This document shows positions 4,771 to 5,042 of a DNA stretch of 5,042 bases, in pieces. The first letter of the stretch is position 1, and each line of letters starts with the position of its first letter. Below the pieces are notes generated by a model. The model searched no databases, was not told the origin of the DNA, and was given only the letters and a program-made list of their open reading frames with translations. Where the stretch lies: positions 1 through 5,042 of the forward strand of contig JASHYZ010000053.1 of assembly GCA_030042795.1 (NCBI GenBank), written 5' to 3'. The translations under genes were made by a program, and so were the position numbers. Source of the DNA: Terriglobia bacterium. GTDB taxonomy: Bacteria; Acidobacteriota; Terriglobia; UBA7540.

Positions 4771-4816
4771 CCCACGGCTGACGCCGTGGGCTAAGTTATG
4801 GCGCTCCTTCGGAGCT
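4771..4816 (-). repeat. Structured double-hairpin repeat, right (inverted) copy
   Basis: On the minus strand this reads as GCTCC-GAA-GGAGC (4815-4803), a CCATAACTTAG linker, then CCCACGGC-GTCA-GCCGTGGG (4791-4772). It is the inverted partner of the repeat at 4642-4687. Both stems differ from the left copy by paired changes that preserve base pairing, while the loops differ freely. Confidence 0.75.
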
Positions 4817-4902
4817 GAATTAGGTCGTGAGCTTCTGAGACGTGAAACTAGCAGGCTACGGAAAACCCCGTCCAATCTGTCCTTCCGAGGAGCCCAAGGC
4901 GA

Positions 4903-4946
4903 CGAGGAATCTCGTATTTCCTTTAATTTCAGAGCGAGATTCCTCG
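4903..4946. repeat. 12-bp inverted repeat CGAGGAATCTCG/CGAGATTCCTCG
   Basis: Perfect arms at 4903-4914 and 4935-4946 flank a 20-base AT-rich loop. The right arm resembles the start of dispersed GATTCCTCGC...GCTCGGAATGA repeats, and a GCTCGGAATGA end occurs at 5032-5042. The repeat may therefore be longer and interrupted. Confidence 0.7.
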
Positions 4947-4963
4947 CGAAGTTTACCCTGAGC

Positions 4964-5042
4964 TCCTTCGCTGCGCTCCGAGCCTGTCCTGAGCAACGCG
5001 AAGGAACCGTTCGCAGCGGAGGAGCGAACGGGCTCGGAATGA
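4964..5042. repeat. Nested short palindromes at the window edge
   Basis: Three perfect 8-bp inverted pairs interleave: TCCTTCGC (4964-4971) with GCGAAGGA (4998-5005), CCGTTCGC (5007-5014) with GCGAACGG (5024-5031), and TCCGAGCC (4977-4984) with GGCTCGGA (5031-5038). The segment CCTGAGC...GCGAAGGA resembles dispersed intergenic repeats of environmental genomes. It may continue past the window. Confidence 0.6.

Larger units (their letters stand above)
4623..5042. other. Gene-free, repeat-rich tail
   Basis: No credible protein gene is seen on either strand in these 420 bases. The short open frames are low-complexity and cross palindromes. The stretch is a mosaic of hairpins listed separately: an inverted pair of structured repeats around a 28-bp palindrome, a 12-bp inverted repeat, and nested short palindromes at the window edge. 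Confidence 0.75.

Noticed and set aside
4519..4794. A plus-strand open frame in the tail ending in the repeats.
   Set aside because: It overlaps the GNAT gene and then reads through palindromic repeats; the translation is typical of repeat read-through.

Overview
The window is about 5 kb of moderately GC-rich bacterial chromosome. It carries housekeeping and stress genes separated by repeat-laden intergenic DNA. The combination of PdxS/PdxT-type vitamin B6 synthesis, a YfiT-like DinB-fold enzyme, OsmC, small HicB-type genes and several families of GC-rich palindromic intergenic repeats fits an environmental bacterium, perhaps Acidobacteriota. That assignment is an impression from gene content and sequence style; no marker gene here settles it.

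Layout, left to right: (1) pdxS, missing about nine N-terminal codons at the window edge. (2) A repeat patch at 862-955 with a 14-bp tandem repeat and an ATTCCCGC/GCGGGAAT palindrome. (3) An orphan short HicB-like gene at 994-1200. (4) A 239-bp intergenic stretch with a weak promoter-like segment, then a yfiT/bstA-like DinB-fold gene with a strong ribosome binding site. (5) On the minus strand, a compact hicB-hicA pair at 2470-2035. (6) Divergent from it, an osmC-type peroxiredoxin. (7) A 132-bp MITE-like palindromic element at 3058-3189. (8) A third HicB-like reading frame with no clear start, overlapping (9) pdxT, which has no AUG start. (10) A GNAT acetyltransferase overlapping the end of pdxT, with its ribosome binding site inside pdxT. 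(11) A 420-bp gene-free tail built from hairpins, including a pair of inverted structured repeats with compensatory base changes.

PdxS and PdxT together form PLP synthase: PdxT releases ammonia from glutamine and PdxS builds pyridoxal 5'-phosphate. Their genes are often adjacent. Here about 2.6 kb of accessory genes and repeats lies between them. YfiT-like (low-molecular-weight thiol transfer) and OsmC (organic hydroperoxide reduction) give the insert a redox/detoxification flavour, and three divergent HicB-like genes with one recognisable HicA make it look like a small accessory island. I see no clearly undescribed multi-gene system. The items most worth a second look are the split pdxS/pdxT arrangement, the HicB paralogues, the MITE-like element beside a damaged-looking HicB gene, and the covarying inverted repeat pair in the tail.
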